Below are positions 1-12,500 of a DNA stretch of 64,000 bases, one piece after another. Position numbers and translations under genes: made by a program. Position 1 is the stretch's first letter, and each line of letters begins with the position of its first letter. Under the pieces are notes generated by a model, which saw only the letters and a program-made list of their open reading frames with translations, was not told where the DNA came from and did not search any database. Source of the stretch: Haliotis asinina (taxonomy: Eukaryota; Mollusca; Gastropoda; Lepetellida; Haliotidae); the NCBI RefSeq assembly GCF_037392515.1, contig NC_090281.1:48088645-48152644 (forward strand), in the 5' to 3' direction.

Positions 1-451
1 ACTTGACACGTGTTAATCAGAAGCAGCATCGAGTTCACGCCACGACAGCGTGCACTGCACGTGCGTAATTCCTGATCTACCTCATGTACCCGTAGCAACC
101 AAGTGTTGCATTCCCTGCCCCGCCTACTTGTCACAAACGCGTTTACTGCGCAGGTTCATCTAATACGCATCAAGCAGTAGAGGCCCTACTCTTCGTAGAA
201 CTTCAGCGGGAGCACGTAAACACTACAATTATGTAAACCTTCGTTCTTCCTCGAATTGCAGATAGTAGCTCAGAAGGAGCCCACACTTTAACATAGGGCT
301 GCAGTCATGTGAAGACTCTGTTGTTGATAGTACTCAGGGGTAGTATTAACCTTAAGTAAAGACACTTTAAGTTTACAGGCATCCCTTACTTTTCAGTGTA
401 GACAGACTCTCACCCCATCGTCCGTAGTTTATGTTATATCTTAACACCTAC
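1..451. other. Intron or downstream part of the metalloprotease gene
   Basis: No exon, open frame or repeat could be supported here. It should be the beginning of intron 6 of copy A. Confidence 0.4.
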
Positions 452-545
452 CCCGCTAACAAGATGAGCTAAATGGCGCCGTATGTTCTCCTTTGTTTCA
501 GCGTGCTTGAGGGCTTCGGACTCCTCGAAAACCCTTGTAAACCAT
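452..545 (-). CDS. Metalloprotease copy A exon 6: catalytic domain helix
   Basis: The acceptor CCTTTTACAG precedes 545 and the donor GGG|GTAGGT follows 452. It enters in phase 2 and leaves in phase 0, 94 nt. It encodes WFTRVFEESEALKHAETKEN then IRRHLAHLVSG. This fits the helix after the first strand of M12B domains, where 'I..hya.ivNg' is usual. The next exon was not found before the left edge. Confidence 0.72.
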
Positions 546-3500
546 CTGTAAAAGGTACAACTTCGTATCCCAATACACAATGCTTGTAAAAGGGGACAAA
601 GAGAATTGGATGGTAATGATCTGTGGCTTTGATAACTGCGTGTCATCGTGGCCGTCGGGGTGGTATGTTACACACATTGACAGTCAACGATGGGTCTGAT
701 CTACAATGCCGTGGTGGTCAGAGGACCGCCAAAATGCATTATCCAATCCGCATTTTTCTGTTGTACAGATTCCAGACAATGAAGAATCGGTCCCCAGCTA
801 CCCATGTTTGTCATGAGTGACTTGTGACTTAACTGACACATGTCATCGCACATCGATGTTCATGCTGTTGATCACTGCATTGTCTGATATAGATACGATT
901 ACTTCCAGACCGCAGCCATATAGCTGGACTATTGCTGAGTCAGCGTTAAGAAAAAAACAAACAATTGTAACGCATACCTGTCGAAATTTACTTGTGACTT
1001 AATTGACACATATAATCGAATCCAGATGCTCATGCTATTGATCATTGCAATGTCTGGCCTAGATATGATTACTTGAAGACCGACGCCTTTTAACAGGGCT
1101 ATTAATGAGTGCGGAGTCGAAAAAGCAAACAATGATTTGTAATATCAAGGAACTACATTTCATTTCATGTACACTTCGTATACTGTGATTGCCAACTCAA
1201 CGGCATCTTTTAAACATCATAGCAGAACTGTATATTTGAAACACGTGGTCACGGCAATTGTCCGGTAGGGGGAGACACTGGCGAACTCTGGACACCCGTG
1301 TTGACAAAGAGGTGAACAGGATCCAGATGACTGGAACATTGTTATAAACACTAGCGCCAAGACAGAACACCAAGTACCTTCGATATACAGAGTAGTCCAC
1401 GATAGCAACAACATCAACGTGAATTTCGTCAGTTGAACGTTTTCGTCTAGTTTCGTGTGTCCACCGTACTTCCTGTTGCCGGGCCACACTTACTCCTTCG
1501 TCATCTGAAAAGATTTTTTCAAAGACACGATGAAGGAAATGTCAGTTAACTAAATGATCCCGTTTGAAAATAATAAACTAACAACAAACAGACGGGTAAC
1601 ATAAACTTTGCAATGGCTACTAGTTATTTGTATGACAAACCAAAATGAGTGGTCCCTCTGAAATCGTTAGAAGCGTCGTTTATTGAAATCGATTTCTTTC
1701 GGAAGTTAACGTGTATCATAATTTTCAAGCTTTTAGGACACCGACGGACGTCAGTTCACGTCGAAAGTGTCATTTTATGTCAACAAATTGATATTTGATC
1801 ATTTAGCGTCAGCTGTTGGGGGTCGGTTTGTTTGTTCATTGGGGAAAATATTTGATCATCACACCGACGACATGGGTTCGATTCCCACGAAGGAATACTG
1901 TCACCTTCGCTTATATTGGTTGAATTTTGCTCAAAGCGACGTAAATCCATATTCACTCACTCACTCACTCACTCACTCACTCGCTCACACTGTTGGAAAC
2001 TTGAAACTTACATGGTAACACGCTGTCAATGATTTGTTTATCAATACGAGGCTTCACTGGCTTCAGGATATAAAGAACATCGTCGACTGGTCCCCTTGCC
2101 TCCTCTGGAGCCCCGTTATAAGGCGCCATCTCATACAAATTACCTCCAGGGAGAGATAGGAAGCCCCGCTAAAACCAGCATACCGAAACATGAGTCTCAT
2201 TAACCTATTAGGCAATGACCAACTTTTCAGCCGAACCGAATTTTCTCGTGAGTGAGCGAGTCAATATTTAGCGGCAATATTTCAGTCATATCGTGACAGG
2301 AACATAACACTGAAATGGACTATATGTGTATTATAAAAACCTGTCGACAAAGGACAGTAAAACAACTAGAATATCACAGAAAAGAATGTAAAACTAGTGA
2401 TTAAACCTAAAACAATTTCTCTATAGAGGACAATACAATTATTATATAAAAGTGGGCTATAGATTGTTAACAACTGAAGGTAGATCACCACACTAGGGAC
2501 CATGGAGACTTACAGTACTTTTGCTACCTGCATGTACCCTAGTTGGATTTACATCATCCAGTCAGCAGTCAGCAATTTGGGAAATCTAGCCATACAGTAA
2601 AAAAACACTTATTCTACGATTAAAAACGTGGAAAGTTTGAATTTACTTTGAATGTTTGTGGACTTACGTATCCTCTCAGGAGGACAATAGTTTTACAGTA
2701 CTTCAACCCCCTTTGAGGATACAGCCACTAACAAGCACAGTTACGAATTTAAATCTCCAATAATAAGATATTTATCTATTTACAGTTCAGTTAATAAATC
2801 TAATTCTTTTTAATACGCAATGATTAAGTTCGGGAATTAAAATAATTTCCCTTGTGATGGAATATTCAACACAGTCAAGCAAAGTTTTGCTTGACTGTGA
2901 TTCTTTCATCACAAGGGATACAAAACGGAGGATCTTCACCTTTAAGCAAATATTCTTGTGTATATCTTGTGTGGCCAATACGACATCGTCGCATGATGAC
3001 CTCTACAAACCTGGACTGACAACCCAAGTAGGTGTAGCCAATGCAGGGTTTTATTTCATGTAATTTGTTGATACCTACTTGAGTGTCCCACCTCGTCACC
3101 TGCATCAATTCACGGATATAAGATCTAATGGTAGCTTTATAGCCAGTGTAGGGAATAAGCAGTGGTGGTTCAGATTTGTTGAGTGTTGCTTTAGCAGCAA
3201 GGTCAGCCAGTGTGTTCCCAGAAATGCCAACGTGGCTGGGTAACCAACAAAAGACGATGTCGTACTGGCCAGTAGCAAGATCATTATATAATTCAATAAT
3301 TTCTATTAAAAGTGGATATTTACAAGAGAGATTTTTAATAGCCTGTAGGCAAGACAGAGAGTCCGAATAGATTACATATTGTTTATGTTTAGGGTGTCTT
3401 TGAACATATTTCAGGACCGTTAATATGGTGTTAGCTTCAGCGGTAAAAATAGAGCTGTTACCCGGTACTGTAGAAGATATTGTTCTGGATCCAACGACAG

Positions 3501-6500
3501 CGGCACGAGCCACTGCGCCACCGTCCTTGGACCCATCTGTAAATAAGGATTTATAATTGCTATATTTATGTTTTAATTGATTATATTCTTGTTTATATTG
3601 CAGTTCATTAGTTTCAGAGTTTTAATGTGGTCAATGATAGGTCCACTTGGGGTCTCACCAACGTCCAAGGAGGAGAAGAAAGAAGACGGGAAGGGGCTGT
3701 ATTACCCAGCTCAATGCTGGCAGCAGAAATAAGTGGTTTTATTCTTAACCCAAGATGCGGAACAAGAGAAGATTTCTTATTGTATAAATCCTCATACAGA
3801 GGATTGAAAACAGGTTTGAAAATATAGTTTTGTTACATACTGTAAAGCTAATTTTATACGTCGCTCTTCAAGAGATGATTCATCAGCCTCGACATACAAG
3901 CTGTCAACTGGTGAAGTTCCAAAGGAGCCAAGACAAAGTCTTAGACCTTGATGATGGACACAATCTAATAGTTTTATGTTGCTTTTGCAGGCTCCACCGT
4001 AGAAGATGGAGCCATAATCAAGTTTAAAACGTACGAGTGGTCGATATGGATTCCCTATTTAGAATTTGAAACCACTTTCAACATGTCAAGTGCTTTCAGG
4101 CATTTAGTTTTAAGGGACTTAATAAGTGGTAAAAACGTTAAGTGTGAATCAAAGATTAGCCCCAAGAACCTGTCTTCCTTCACAACTTTAATTGGCGTGC
4201 CATCTAGTGATAGTTCAGGGTCTTTATGGGGTCTGTATTTACGACAAAAATGTATGCAGTTAGTTTTCGATTTAGAAAATTTAAAGCCGTTGTCAAGACA
4301 CCATTTATTAATCTTGTTTAAACACAACTGCACTTGTCGTTCAATGGTATGCATATTTTTACCACGACAAGAAATATTAAAATCATCCAGAAATACCGAT
4401 CCATCAATTGAATCGTTCAAAACTTTCGATAAACTGTTTACCTTTATACTAAAAAGTGTGACAGACAAAATACTGTCTTGTGGAACACCCTCATCCTGAT
4501 TGTAATGAACAGACAGGGTAGAACCCACTCGGACTTGAAACTGTCTGTCATTTAAAAAGTTAGTTATAAATTCTGGTAAACGATGTCGCAAGCCGAAGTC
4601 ATTTAAGTCTCTTAAAATGCCATATTTCCAGGTTGTGTCATATGCTTTTTCAAGATAAAAAATATAGACACAGCATGTTGTTTATTAATTAGTGTGTTTT
4701 TAACAAATGATTCAAAACGCATTAAAGTGGTCGACTGTACCTCTCTTTTTACGGAAACCACACTGTTATGAGATTATTTGTTTTCAAGTACCAAACAAGT
4801 CGGTTATTTATCATGCGTTCCATGGTCTTGCAAACACAGCTAGTTAATAAAATCGGACGATAATTGGATGGATCCGTATGATCACGTCCAGGTTTGAGTA
4901 TTGGTACTACTATAGCGTCACGCCATGAAGAAGGACATTTCCCTGAAGTCCAATATCATCAAAAATATATAAGAGCGTCTCTAAACAGGATTCTCGCTCC
5001 TGTAGCAACGTCATGAGCTTGATCAAGAGCAGTATGGAGTTCATGAATAGAATCATTACAATCATTACAATCATTATCATTACAATCTTCCCCATTATCT
5101 GAATAGTTTCTTTCCTTGTTTTTGATACACCTGGAATTTAGGTACATAATTAGAAGAGGAAGGGTGTTTAGCGAGAGTTACAACCAGTTTATTTGCAATA
5201 TCTGATTTATCAGTAAGTAATTGATCTCCATGTTTCAGATGATGGACACTAGATTTAGTACCTTTACCTTTAATTTTCTGGACTATGTTCCATACCTTGG
5301 ACATGGGTGTCCGAGAATGTATTTTACATACATAATATTTCCAAGATTAGCGTTTATTTTGTTTAAAAGCAGGTCGCGCTCTAGCATTTAAAATTTTAAA
5401 TATATTTAAATTATTCACCATGGGATGGCGACGGAAATAATGTTCTGCTTTTTTCCTTGCCTTCCATGCTTGTTTGCATTCATCGTTGAACCATGGTTTT
5501 CGAATATGTGGAACTGCAGAGGAATTTGGCACACACTCATCAGCTATGGAATTCAGTTCATCCGAAAAACATGTAATAGCATCAGGAACGTCAATAAAGC
5601 GGTCAGGTTTAAGTTTTGCAGCACAATGCTATACCTTGGATTCCTGGTATAGAAGTTGAGGTGAACATAGAAGGCATCGAGGAGGAACATTTTGATATGC
5701 AGAAGGTTGGGCAGATGGTGGAATCAACCAAGAATTTTATATATATTTTGATAACTGTCTTTCATTATTTTTTTAGGAAAAGATCGTCACTACAAAAGAG
5801 CGTCAGAAGTCATGCCCATGCCATCCTCGATATCTCCAGGGTCTACGTTCCGAAAAGTGTCCACTATACCCTGGATGCATCTACGGCTCAGCCCGATAAA
5901 TTTATTACCTCCCTTGGCTGGCTTTTTATCCAATCAGGTGCCTAGGCTGCGAATTTGAGCGAACCAATCACAACTCACTTTCGCTTTTTAAATTCTCTAA
6001 CCGATTAAACTTGGCAAACAAACCATGCGTAGGTTCTCTGAAAGTATTAGATGGATTTCTTGCATATTTTTTACAAAAGGTTTCGGACCTCTAAAGTTGC
6101 ATGTATGATTTCCCCAAATTGTGAGTCGCACGGCGAGCAAACCTTCGCAGTTGCAACTGCTACCTTTGTTGACACTTGCAAATTCGGTTATAACGGCGAC
6201 CACTCTGATTGGCTACTGTGAGAAAGCGGAGTCAGCAAAGGGAGGTAATAAAATTATCGGGCCGACCCGTAGATGCGTCCAGGGTATAGTGGAGACTTTT
6301 CGGAACGTAGACCCTGGAGATATCGAGGATGTGCCCATGCATGCTTCCGATGTTCAGAAGTAAACAACTTGCGTGGACATGACTTATAACGCTCTTTTGC
6401 AGTTACGATCTTTTCCTAAAGAAATAATTTATAGCTCCGAAAACACCTCATGCCTAAACGCATTCAACCTGGATGGTCAACGATGTATAATTATGAAAAT

Positions 6501-9500
6501 GAAAACAGTAGAAACTAAAAACAAAACTGACCGAGACGGGTGCTCCTTCCAGTGACGCCATGTTTTGAGTTTCAGGACGCGACCGACAAATCCCGGGACT
6601 GAGCCGAGAAATCTCCGAAGATGGCCGATCTTGTTTCATATATTACCGACATTGTTTCCGATAGGGGCATTGTGTTTCTGTTATTATCGCTAAACTACCG
6701 ATATTGGCTGTACGAGATATGGCGAGATCCTGACGCAGAACCTTCAACCCTCTTGCCCGCTGACAAGAAAGCTCCAAATCTGACTGCGCCCTCTAGCACA
6801 GGAGTATTGCCTGATGTGGAACCTTCAGCCCTCTTGCCTGCTATTTATACACCTCCAAAGACTGACACACGTTCAGAGCAAAACATGAAGATGGTGTCAA
6901 CTCTTGTGGAGCAAACCACGTCAACGTTGTCGGCTCAGGCACAACGAATATGTTGGTCGACATCTTGTCTAAGCTGGACAAGGACAAGGAAGAACTCCAA
7001 GAGGATATGGAAGAAGTTAAGGAGGATATAGAAGGCATCGAGGAGGAACATTTTGATATGCAGAAGGTTGGGCAGATGGTGGAATCACCAAGAATTTTGC
7101 ATATATTTCGATGACTGTCTTTGCTCTGTGGAATGTCTTGTGGACGACCAGGGAGCGCTGCACATCACCCAAACAAGATGATTCACAGTTTGTGCATTCC
7201 ATACACAAACAGGCCGATGTGAAGAATAAAATACCTTCTAGGGACCCCTTCCACATGAACTAAAATGTATGCACCCCGAACCACAAATGATGTATATTTT
7301 TTGTTTGCATGTACCTTGGACTACAAACCATGTATATTTTTGTGTGGTCTATGAACGATGTATGTACCTCAGACTACAAAGGATGTGTGCTTTTCGTCTG
7401 CATCCAGTCCATGTAGAAAAAAATATCGAGGGTGTGTCTTGTATTTTTTCCACAGAACCTATTTGCGCCAAAGATCTGGAAGCATCAACTCAACTTCTCT
7501 ATCGTCTTTCCTATTCAGTATGGATGAGTGGTAGATTTCACCGGGTCTGCACAGAAATGGTTCCCTCTCCAACCGTAAACGTTGTATACCACCAAAGTCT
7601 CAAATTGTTTCTCATATCTTGTAGCCGTAGACTGGAAACGTTTCTCCACTTGATGACTCGAGAAGCAGCAACAGTCTATTCTTCCCTTCATATTTGGCAA
7701 TGACAAATTTTCTGCACAGGTAGACTCCTTTTGGAACTTCAGCAGCTTTTCGATGTTTACTACATGGTGGTGCTGCTACCTTCAACCCTTTTGGCCAGCG
7801 GTAGTATGGTAATTGATGAGGCATACTTTTTAAATTAAACCCTTGAGCAGGTTCTTATTCACCTGACTATTAGCTGTTAATTGAGACTTCGAGTGTGACT
7901 GAGATGATCATGATTTGTGATCAGAAGAAGACATGGATGTACTAGGAAGTGATTCTTCAGTCTGAGATGATATAGCAGGGTACAAAAGCTGTGGAGAGTC
8001 GCAATTTACCCAAGTCAATGTAGTTTGGCAGCCTCTGGACGATTTTGTTAGTTTAGAGGTAGACTCAGATGATGTTTTTGCTACTGTAGCATAACTTTCT
8101 GGAAGATCAGATCTCTTTACTAGTTTCTTTGAGAGATATTTTGAGTAAATTCTATTTTGTTTATTTTGAAGAATGGTCGCCTGAGCAGTTGGTGCATTTT
8201 TTAAAATCACTAGTACAATCTTGTGTTGTGTGTGGTTGCTCACCACAGTGAGCACACACAACAGACAATGTGCAGTAGTTACACCGTGTCCATATTTCTG
8301 GCATTTAAAACACCTGAGCGGGTTAGGGATGTAGGTGTCAACTTGAATGTTACAGTATCCTGCCTTCACTGATTGTGGTACATTTTGAGTTGAAAAAGTA
8401 GACAGATACGTATTCGTTTTGATGGTTTCGTTGTTTTTCCGAACTGAAAAGCACTTGACATAAAGCACACCTTGATCCTTCATTTCTGATACTATATCAA
8501 GGGCCGACATATCATCAAACAATCCATCACGACCTCTAACGATACCATTACTTGCGTTCAAGTTTTTGTGAGCAGAGACCATGATCGGAATGTCCACGAA
8601 AGATTTAATGTTCATCACGCTGGCTGATTGTTGCTTTTTCCCGCATTCAACTAGCTGCGCACCCGAACGTAAGTGTCTAATGTTTTTGGCATTTCCCAGC
8701 AATACCTTGAATACCCATGGATACAGCAAAGGGGTTCAGCTTTAACAGAGTCTTGTCAGGAGTCCCAATCAAAATGAAACGCGGCCAATACTAAATAGAT
8801 GTAGATGGTCCGTGGTCAGTATCAACGGGGTCAATTTCAAGAGGACGTTTTGTCTTTTTTGGTGGAATTTCATAAATCATGGTTAGTGTAGTATGGTTCA
8901 TCATCCGAGCTCCCCACCCACCACGGAGTATCACAAGGACAAGGCTAAAGCAAGCGGGCCTCCAGCTTGCAGCACCAAGAATACCCGGATGATATATTCC
9001 AACAGAAGAATTAAAAGATTAATAATTCCACCAGATTAGCCCATGAGCCACCGCTCTCTGGGCATAGGATGCTAGGCAAACTAATTTTAAGACAGGTTAG
9101 AACACAAAGAATAAAAATGTTTGACATTGTTCTGCGCCACTCTCAATTATCAGAAATAATTTCCATGCGCAGGGCATGGCGTGACCAGCCGATTTATAGA
9201 ATCGGGCTGATTCTACCACTTGTCTAGGTGAAGTAACGGCCAAAGTGGTGTGTTGAGCAAAAGGAACAATGTTCAAGCTCCCACTGCCCTCAACCACCAG
9301 GATCCCGTCCTCCACTGACACAGGTTGCCCAATTTGGTCGCCTCTTACGACCAGTAACGGGATGCTGTGGACACATTCTGCCCCGGGTCCACACGGGAGA
9401 AGAACCTTTGCGTTACCCAGCACCCACCGCGAGAAGGTGGCTCTTCATGGGTGTTCAGTGTTTTCTTATTCAGTTAATATGATAATGCACAAGGAGACTG

Positions 9501-12500
9501 ATACCCGATCGCCAGAGTTCTCTAGCGGCAAAGCCTCGTTTTGGGATTGCCACGATTTCCAGGTTTCCGCTGTCAGAGGACGCTGTACGATGTGTTTTGC
9601 ACAGATTGGAAGGAGCGAAGTTACAAGTTCTTAGACGTAGGGATCCAGTTGAATGAATTAGTCAAACGATTCTGGACTGGTTATCGCACCCATTTGCGCA
9701 ATGGGAAACAGGAAACGAGACTGTTCAGATTTTGACTTTTGTATACCGCGAAATACTGACATATTCGGGACCACGTAATACATGTTGAGTTACACGTCCT
9801 GGAGACGTTGGGCTCCTATGTTATTGTTTGTTGTTTTAATTTCCCCTCACATCGATATTCTAAAGGAAACTAAAGGGAGGTTCATTGTTTCCCACATCTA
9901 TCATAAGATTCCGTTTGTGTCGACGTTTCTTTAAAATAATATTAAACCACAAACTACGTTTATAACGAACAAGCTGAACGTTAACTGGCGACATATACGA
10001 ACTACTGTCGTTTTGGACGAGATAATTTTAACCGTTGGGTTCGTTGTAGTCGCTAGTATTTTGATCCAATTTAAACTCTGCTTTAGATATTTATACAGTT
10101 ACTTAGGTCCTAACTGTGTTATACCCGTGAAGATCCGGGCTATAATTGGTATTCAATAACCTATACTTGTTGTAAGAGACGACTAACGGGATTTGGTGGT
10201 CAGGATTACACATGTAATCCATCACAACTACGTAGGTAGATCGATGCTCATGACATCAGTCACTAGATTGTCTGGTGCGATGATTTACAGACGGCTGCCA
10301 TGCAGCTGAGATATTGTTGAATGCGGCGTTACAACACAAGCAAACGTTATGTATGACATATATTGTACAGCATGTTACTTACAAGGTGATACTGTGGTTT
10401 GCCATCTGATGTTATCCGGCAGGACACCTCAATAGAAGCCATGTTAGCAACATCCAGATACTCTTGACGTCCCTGCAGAGTGAGTGAGTGAATTAGTAAA
10501 TATCAAACATTCCACTTATTCAACATCAGTGAAACAGAATACCGAGTCTTGACTGTCACTAGAAACATTTTAACTTGGTGTAAGTGACAAAATGTAGTTG
10601 TTAAAACGAATGACTAGACTAAAAAGCAGTGCTGACAACAAGTGTTCATTATAAGGCATGCATGTTAACATGCGCCGGTAACACCCGCCCTTCACACAAT
10701 TTACACGCTCACAGCCTTCAAGAACACATTAGTACATCAATAACACATTCTTACCTTAGTATAAACATATGTGCAATACGAACATTACAACATCATATAT
10801 TCTAAGATGCTTGGCTAAACGATCAAAGACACCGACAGCACATTAATAGGCAATAAAGTAGACTTTTTGCATGACGTCACGCTATATTGAGGTCACTATG
10901 ATTATTTCGCCTGCCCCTCCTTAACAAACGTACCCATGTTATGCGACGTCACGATAAAGTTGTCATCGCTTAATACCACCTCCTACTGTAAACTATTCCG
11001 TTTCTCGATATGCAGTTGCTTCGCTCGGCTAACATCACTGGTGGAAACATTACGTTTGTGCATTTCGACGACAAGAATGACTCATTTCAAATGATCACAA
11101 TCAAACTTATATTCCCACAACATATCTCTAGAATGTTATGTGACAAGTCAGCGTCATTAAGGATCAAACGCAAATTGTAGCGGAAACAATTTTGCCCAAT
11201 AGAGAGAAAAATTACCAATCTTTCTATATCCAAGCGAAGCGAACAAAGGCTGGAATCGTACTTCCCTCGCTTCGGTTCGTAAAATATTTGAAGCGTCAGC
11301 AGAGACCATAATAGACCCCTAAAAGCGGATGAAATCGGACTTTTACAAGCAACTAATGTACATACGCATATCATGTATACCAATGATTTGGAACTTGACG
11401 TTCAGCCATTTTCATATCACCTTACCTCATCTTATAAAAGTCGATGTGTTGACCTTGTGTTAGAGCGAATTCGTTCGTCACGTCTACAACTAACAGAGCG
11501 AGATTTCACGAACCGAAATATGCACTCTTTGAATCCTGAACGAATAGTAATATTTCAAAACCTGCAATACAAACAATTTCCCTCACCAACTTTGCGTGCC
11601 CCTGTTTAATAAAAAAATCATTGAAAGCAGCAACAACTGTTCAATAAACATAATAAATGTATGCAATAGGAAGCATATTCAATATTTATACGACGTGTAG
11701 CGCGTGTATGTAAGCTTTAGGTGGCCATGACACTGGGCGTTCCTGAAAGAGTGTGTATACAGCTCCCACTTATGTGAATGTGTGTTTCTTGAGGGTAGAA
11801 TATAACAAATCATAAGTGAACATCCTGTTAGTAAATCCCAACACAAATAGGAAAACGAAGGGTTTTTCCATACGGTCTCCCATCGAACTAATGACAGTGA
11901 CAGTTGATCTTTGCAGATATGTCGAATATCTTGCGCAACACCCAGTAACTAGGATCCGGGTCCTTTGTGTAACTGAGGAAAGCTGAGTGTTAAGTGGTGT
12001 GGATTTAAAAAGTTTGTGTACAGAAAAGAAGGCTATGCGGTGTCTCGGTTAGGTATGGAATACTGTATATGGCATCTTCACGATCTCACTATCTCGCAGT
12101 CAAAACACGAAAATAGACTTCAAGTCTATTCTTTGAGGACGTCCTTTACAGAATTTTACGTTTGCAGTTCTCATTTTCGTATGGTTTCGTCATATTTGTA
12201 TCCAAAGCTGGAGACATCGCGATTATATTCCCCACAGCATCCCATAGTTGGGGTATTTTATCAGAACATTTATATGCTGGGCATTAACTGGAAACGTCTT
12301 TGTTCAGTCGGTGAGAACGTGTAAGCGGGATATCCATATCACGTTTAAGTGTGTTTGGGTGAACGAAAGATGATATATCAAGGCAAACAATTAACCTTTG
12401 ATGGAAACTGTAGGCACAAAAGAAAGGAAACACCTTAGTACTTGCAGTTATTTTTGTTAAAAAGGTAAGTCGTACACGTTTCCAAAACAACACCAAATGT

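Larger units (their letters stand above)
546..1377. other. Intron 5 of metalloprotease copy A
   Basis: The intron holds two degraded SINE-B pieces in tandem (812-940 and 985-1115) and otherwise nothing recognisable. Confidence 0.6.
5645..7260 (+). mobile_element. Foreign insert inside the LINE, with fold-back core and captured reading frame
   Basis: The LINE coding sequence stops at about 5640 and is not recovered until ORF1 near 7900. In between lies a direct repeat of about 100 bp (5645-5760 and 7004-7120), a large inverted repeat (5765-5915 against 6240-6437) and an open frame at 6621. The left direct repeat duplicates the 3' part of that frame. The ends and class of the element were not determined. 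Confidence 0.5.
2251..9440 (-). mobile_element. I-group LINE (RNase H-bearing), near full length but interrupted
   Basis: Read on the minus strand it has a 5' UTR (9440-8881), ORF1 (8880-7908), reverse transcriptase pieces (5640-4055), RNase H (3560-2863), a 3' UTR (2860-2265) and a 3' end of CTCGCTCAC at 2251. ORF2 is broken by many frameshifts. The endonuclease part is missing or replaced by a foreign insert (about 5645-7260 or more). RNase H places it in the I superfamily (I, Nimb, Outcast and similar clades) rather than Jockey or CR1; a clade call needs a tree. The element lies in intron 3 of the metalloprotease gene, same strand. Copy B has no LINE at the matching place, so it inserted after the duplication or was lost from B. 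Confidence 0.8.

Noticed and set aside
1955..1985. CRISPR-like or other spaced repeats
   Set aside because: The ACTC runs are simple tails of retroposons; nothing in the window is prokaryotic.
7269..7703. 144-codon plus frame
   Set aside because: Lies between transposon pieces, contains a loose DNA repeat and no known domain.
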